Below, piece after piece: positions 62,293 through 64,000 of a DNA stretch of 64,000 bases. The notes beneath the pieces are model-generated. The model was given only the letters and a program-made list of their open reading frames with translations, was not told the DNA's origin and did not search any database. The position numbers and the translations under genes were made by a program. The stretch is taken from positions 1 to 64,000 of the forward strand of contig NZ_SLUB01000005.1 in the NCBI RefSeq assembly GCF_004799755.1, read 5' to 3'. How positions within the stretch are numbered: position 1 is the stretch's first letter; every line of letters starts with the position of its first letter. The stretch is from Bacillus timonensis. GTDB taxonomy: Bacteria > Bacillota > Bacilli > Bacillales > Bacillaceae_L.

Positions 62293-63090
62293 ATGAATGA
62301 ATATTATTGGGTTGGTTCAGAGAATCATTTCATGGATACATTATCGGTTCAAAAACAAGGGAACATAACCATAGGCCGATTCGGTGGCAATTCTTTAGCC
62401 GGTCAAGTGAAAAATGAAGATGGGTGCCTTATCTGGCAGAATGAACAGGAAGATTGGGAGTTCGTGATTCTCCTTGATGCACATCACACCGCTGAAAGTG
62501 CAAAATTGATTGTACAGGAATTTTCGAAACGAAAAGGTTCACTAAAATCTTTGTTATCAGGGTCACCTAAAGAAGCCTTTAAGAATATTGAAGATAGGAT
62601 CCTTCAAATTTTTCAAAATCCCGAATTCCTAGCTTCGTGCAGGAAAGTGAATGGATCCACCTCCTGCCTAATTGTCCTAAGAAAAGATAAATACATTTGG
62701 TGGTTTTCAGTTGGCGATTGTATTTTGTATTTGTTCCATCCAGAGCTTGCGAAACTCGGACAATATCAAGTGAATCAACGACGTTTTTTTGAATGGATCG
62801 GCCAGGTGAACACCTTCGAACTGCCTGTCCCATGCTACAGTTCAGGACGAAAGGAACTAAGGAAAGGCAATAACCATTTATTTTTAACGACAGATGGATT
62901 AATTGAATGTCCTGGTTTACCTTATAATCATCCTGAAAAGGTACAGAAAGAATTTTTAGACCGCTCAAATGAATATGCGGTTCAAGCATTATTAAAGAAA
63001 ATCCAATCGCATAACGTAAGAGACAGCACGACCATCATATCTTGGTTTGTTGAAAGTGATCAAGAAGCAAGTTTACCTTGCAATCAATAA
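62293..63090 (+). CDS. Divergent PP2C-like protein phosphatase domain protein
   Basis: Protein of 265 residues with the order of PP2C motifs: LLDAHHTAESAKLIV in place of the usual DGHGG motif, GSTSCLIVL followed by WWFSVGDCILYL, LTTDGLIE, and DSTTIISW at the end. The metal-binding Asp residues of the first, third and last motifs are kept, but the glycines of the first are changed, so activity is uncertain. The ATG at 62293 has GGGGGAAG 8 bases upstream; the ATG at 62275 has none. It lies between rnr and smpB, where B. subtilis has no such gene. Confidence 0.7.
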   Translation: MNEYYWVGSENHFMDTLSVQKQGNITIGRFGGNSLAGQVKNEDGCLIWQNEQEDWEFVILLDAHHTAESAKLIVQEFSKRKGSLKSLLSGSPKEAFKNIEDRILQIFQNPEFLASCRKVNGSTSCLIVLRKDKYIWWFSVGDCILYLFHPELAKLGQYQVNQRRFFEWIGQVNTFELPVPCYSSGRKELRKGNNHLFLTTDGLIECPGLPYNHPEKVQKEFLDRSNEYAVQALLKKIQSHNVRDSTTIISWFVESDQEASLPCNQ

Positions 63091-63098
63091 GCCTTTCC

Positions 63099-63127
63099 TT
63101 GAGATGTTGTCCATTATTTGCTAAAAT
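63099..63127 (+). promoter_or_regulatory. Sigma-A promoter of smpB
   Basis: TTGAGA (63099-63104) and TAAAAT (63122-63127) with a 17-base spacer, 31 bp before the smpB start. Confidence 0.65.
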
Positions 63128-63157
63128 AGAAGGTACCGTCTTAAGGGGGAAATCAAT

Positions 63158-63625
63158 ATGCCAAAAGGTGCAGGCAAGGTAATCGCACAAAACAAAAAAG
63201 CAAATCATGATTATTTTATCGAAGAAACCTATGAAACAGGAATCGTGCTTCAAGGGACAGAAATCAAATCCCTGCGAAATGGTCGTGCAAACTTAAAGGA
63301 TTCATACGCACGCGTTCATAATGGTGAAGTATACCTGTATAACATGCATATTAGCCCTTATGAGCAAGGTAACCGATATAATCATGATCCACTGCGGACA
63401 CGTAAGCTACTACTTCATCGAAAAGAAATCAACAAATTGATTGGACTGACAAAAGAAGAAGGCTATGCACTTGTTCCAATTAAGATCTATTTAAAAAATG
63501 GCTATGCAAAGCTTTTATTAGGTCTTGGTAAAGGTAAGAAAAAGTATGACAAACGTGAAGACCTCAAGAAAAAAGAAGCAAAACGTGACATCGAGCGTGC
63601 CTTTAGAGAAAGACAGAAAATGTAA
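63158..63625 (+). CDS. smpB: SsrA-binding protein SmpB
   Basis: Protein of 155 residues, the usual length. It has the family motifs [39 protein letters not shown] in parts, and the basic C-terminal tail [24 protein letters not shown] that enters the decoding centre. It delivers tmRNA to stalled ribosomes. AAGGGGGAA precedes the ATG. The tmRNA gene follows. Confidence 0.97.
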   Translation: MPKGAGKVIAQNKKANHDYFIEETYETGIVLQGTEIKSLRNGRANLKDSYARVHNGEVYLYNMHISPYEQGNRYNHDPLRTRKLLLHRKEINKLIGLTKEEGYALVPIKIYLKNGYAKLLLGLGKGKKKYDKREDLKKKEAKRDIERAFRERQKM

Positions 63626-63652
63626 TCTGCCACTTCTTACAATAACTTACAA

Positions 63653-63680
63653 TTGAAATTGTGAGGACATGTGTTATAAT
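63653..63680 (+). promoter_or_regulatory. Sigma-A promoter of ssrA
   Basis: TTGAAA (63653-63658) and TATAAT (63675-63680) with a 16-base spacer. Transcription would start near 63687, leaving a leader of about 95 nt to be removed by RNase P. Confidence 0.6.
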
Positions 63681-63781
63681 AAGACATGTGGTTGACAATT
63701 GAATAGTCAACGTAAGCAAGAACACTTCATCCGATACACCCAGATAACTGATGATTAAGTTCATCATTATCATTTTATAAT

Positions 63782-64000
63782 GGGGACGCTACGGATTCGA
63801 CAGGGGTAGTTTGAGCTTAAGTTGCGAGTCGAGGGGATCGGCCTCGTTAAAACGTCAAAGCCAATAACTGGCAAAGAAAACAACAACCTCGCTTTAGCTG
63901 CTTAATAACAGTCTATAGCGGTTCCTCCCTCCATCGCCCATGTGGTAGGGTCAGGGACTCACTTTAAGTGGGCTACGCCGGAGTTCGCCGTCTGAGGACA
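63782..64000 (+). ncRNA. ssrA: tmRNA (partial, cut by the window end)
   Basis: GGGGACGCTACGGATTCGAC is the conserved tmRNA 5' end. The tag reading frame runs from GGC at 63870 to TAA at 63903-63905 and encodes GKENNNLALAA, preceded in the product by the Ala brought by tmRNA. Pseudoknot sequence follows. The 3' acceptor part lies beyond position 64000. Confidence 0.95.

Overview
The window is chromosomal DNA of a low-GC Bacillaceae bacterium (Bacillus sensu lato). The gene order closely follows the Bacillus subtilis segment yvlABCD - hprK-lgt-yvoD-ppaX-yvoF - hisZGDBHAFI - yvcD-trxB - yvcI-rapZ-yvcK-whiA-crh - clpP-tRNA-Arg - sigL - cggR-gapA-pgk-tpiA-pgm-eno - secG-est-rnr-smpB-ssrA. Shine-Dalgarno sites are strong, GTG and TTG starts are common, and the regulatory sites are typical of Bacillus (sigma-W promoter, CtsR box, CggR operator, cre). 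No insertion sequence, prophage or CRISPR array is visible.

Layout. 1-2300: sigma-W-type envelope stress operon yvlABCD. 2336-7431: an acetyltransferase, then the hprK-lgt-yvoD-ppaX-yvoF cluster, interrupted by two copies of a structured intergenic repeat. 7500-14530: histidine operon, bracketed by DnaA-box clusters. 14646-17221: yvcD and trxB. 17236-42474: a 25-kb accessory block between trxB and yvcI, genes that are adjacent in B. subtilis. 42718-46628: yvcI-rapZ-yvcK-whiA-crh. 46630-49947: clpP, tRNA-Arg, a 52-bp tandem array, a small gene, sigL (sigma-54) and a glutaredoxin. 50085-57654: cggR and the triose-phosphate glycolytic operon. 57687-58460: two further tandem arrays and a small gene. 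58517-64000: secG, carboxylesterase, rnr, a PP2C-like gene, smpB and the tmRNA gene, which is cut by the window end.

The main discovery is the 25-kb block. It encodes a spermidine/putrescine-type ABC importer (two PotD, PotA, PotB, PotC), agmatine deiminase and N-carbamoylputrescine amidase, putrescine aminotransferase with an aldehyde dehydrogenase, GABA aminotransferase with succinate-semialdehyde dehydrogenases, a PuuB-like FAD oxidase, a C45-family autoprocessing hydrolase, a GNAT-nitrilase fusion, an amidohydrolase, a lone lipoyl-like protein and a sigma-54 enhancer-binding regulator. Nine sequences matching the -24/-12 sigma-54 consensus sit just upstream of these genes on both strands. 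A 33-bp palindrome, the likely enhancer site, lies 49-67 bp upstream of the promoters in two intergenic regions, and a strong half-site lies midway between a third divergent pair. sigL is in the same window and carries a candidate cre site. The block therefore reads as a sigma-54 regulon that imports polyamines or agmatine and degrades them to succinate: agmatine -> carbamoylputrescine -> putrescine -> 4-aminobutanal -> GABA -> succinate semialdehyde -> succinate.

Other points of note are a mosaic repeat family with a covarying stem, DnaA-box clusters at both ends of the his operon, three intergenic arrays whose periods (52, 52 and about 20.5 bp) equal whole DNA helical turns, a sigma-W-like promoter in front of crh, and two mutually exclusive hairpins over the whiA ribosome binding site. 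All functional calls come from reading the sequence and family knowledge; no searches were run.
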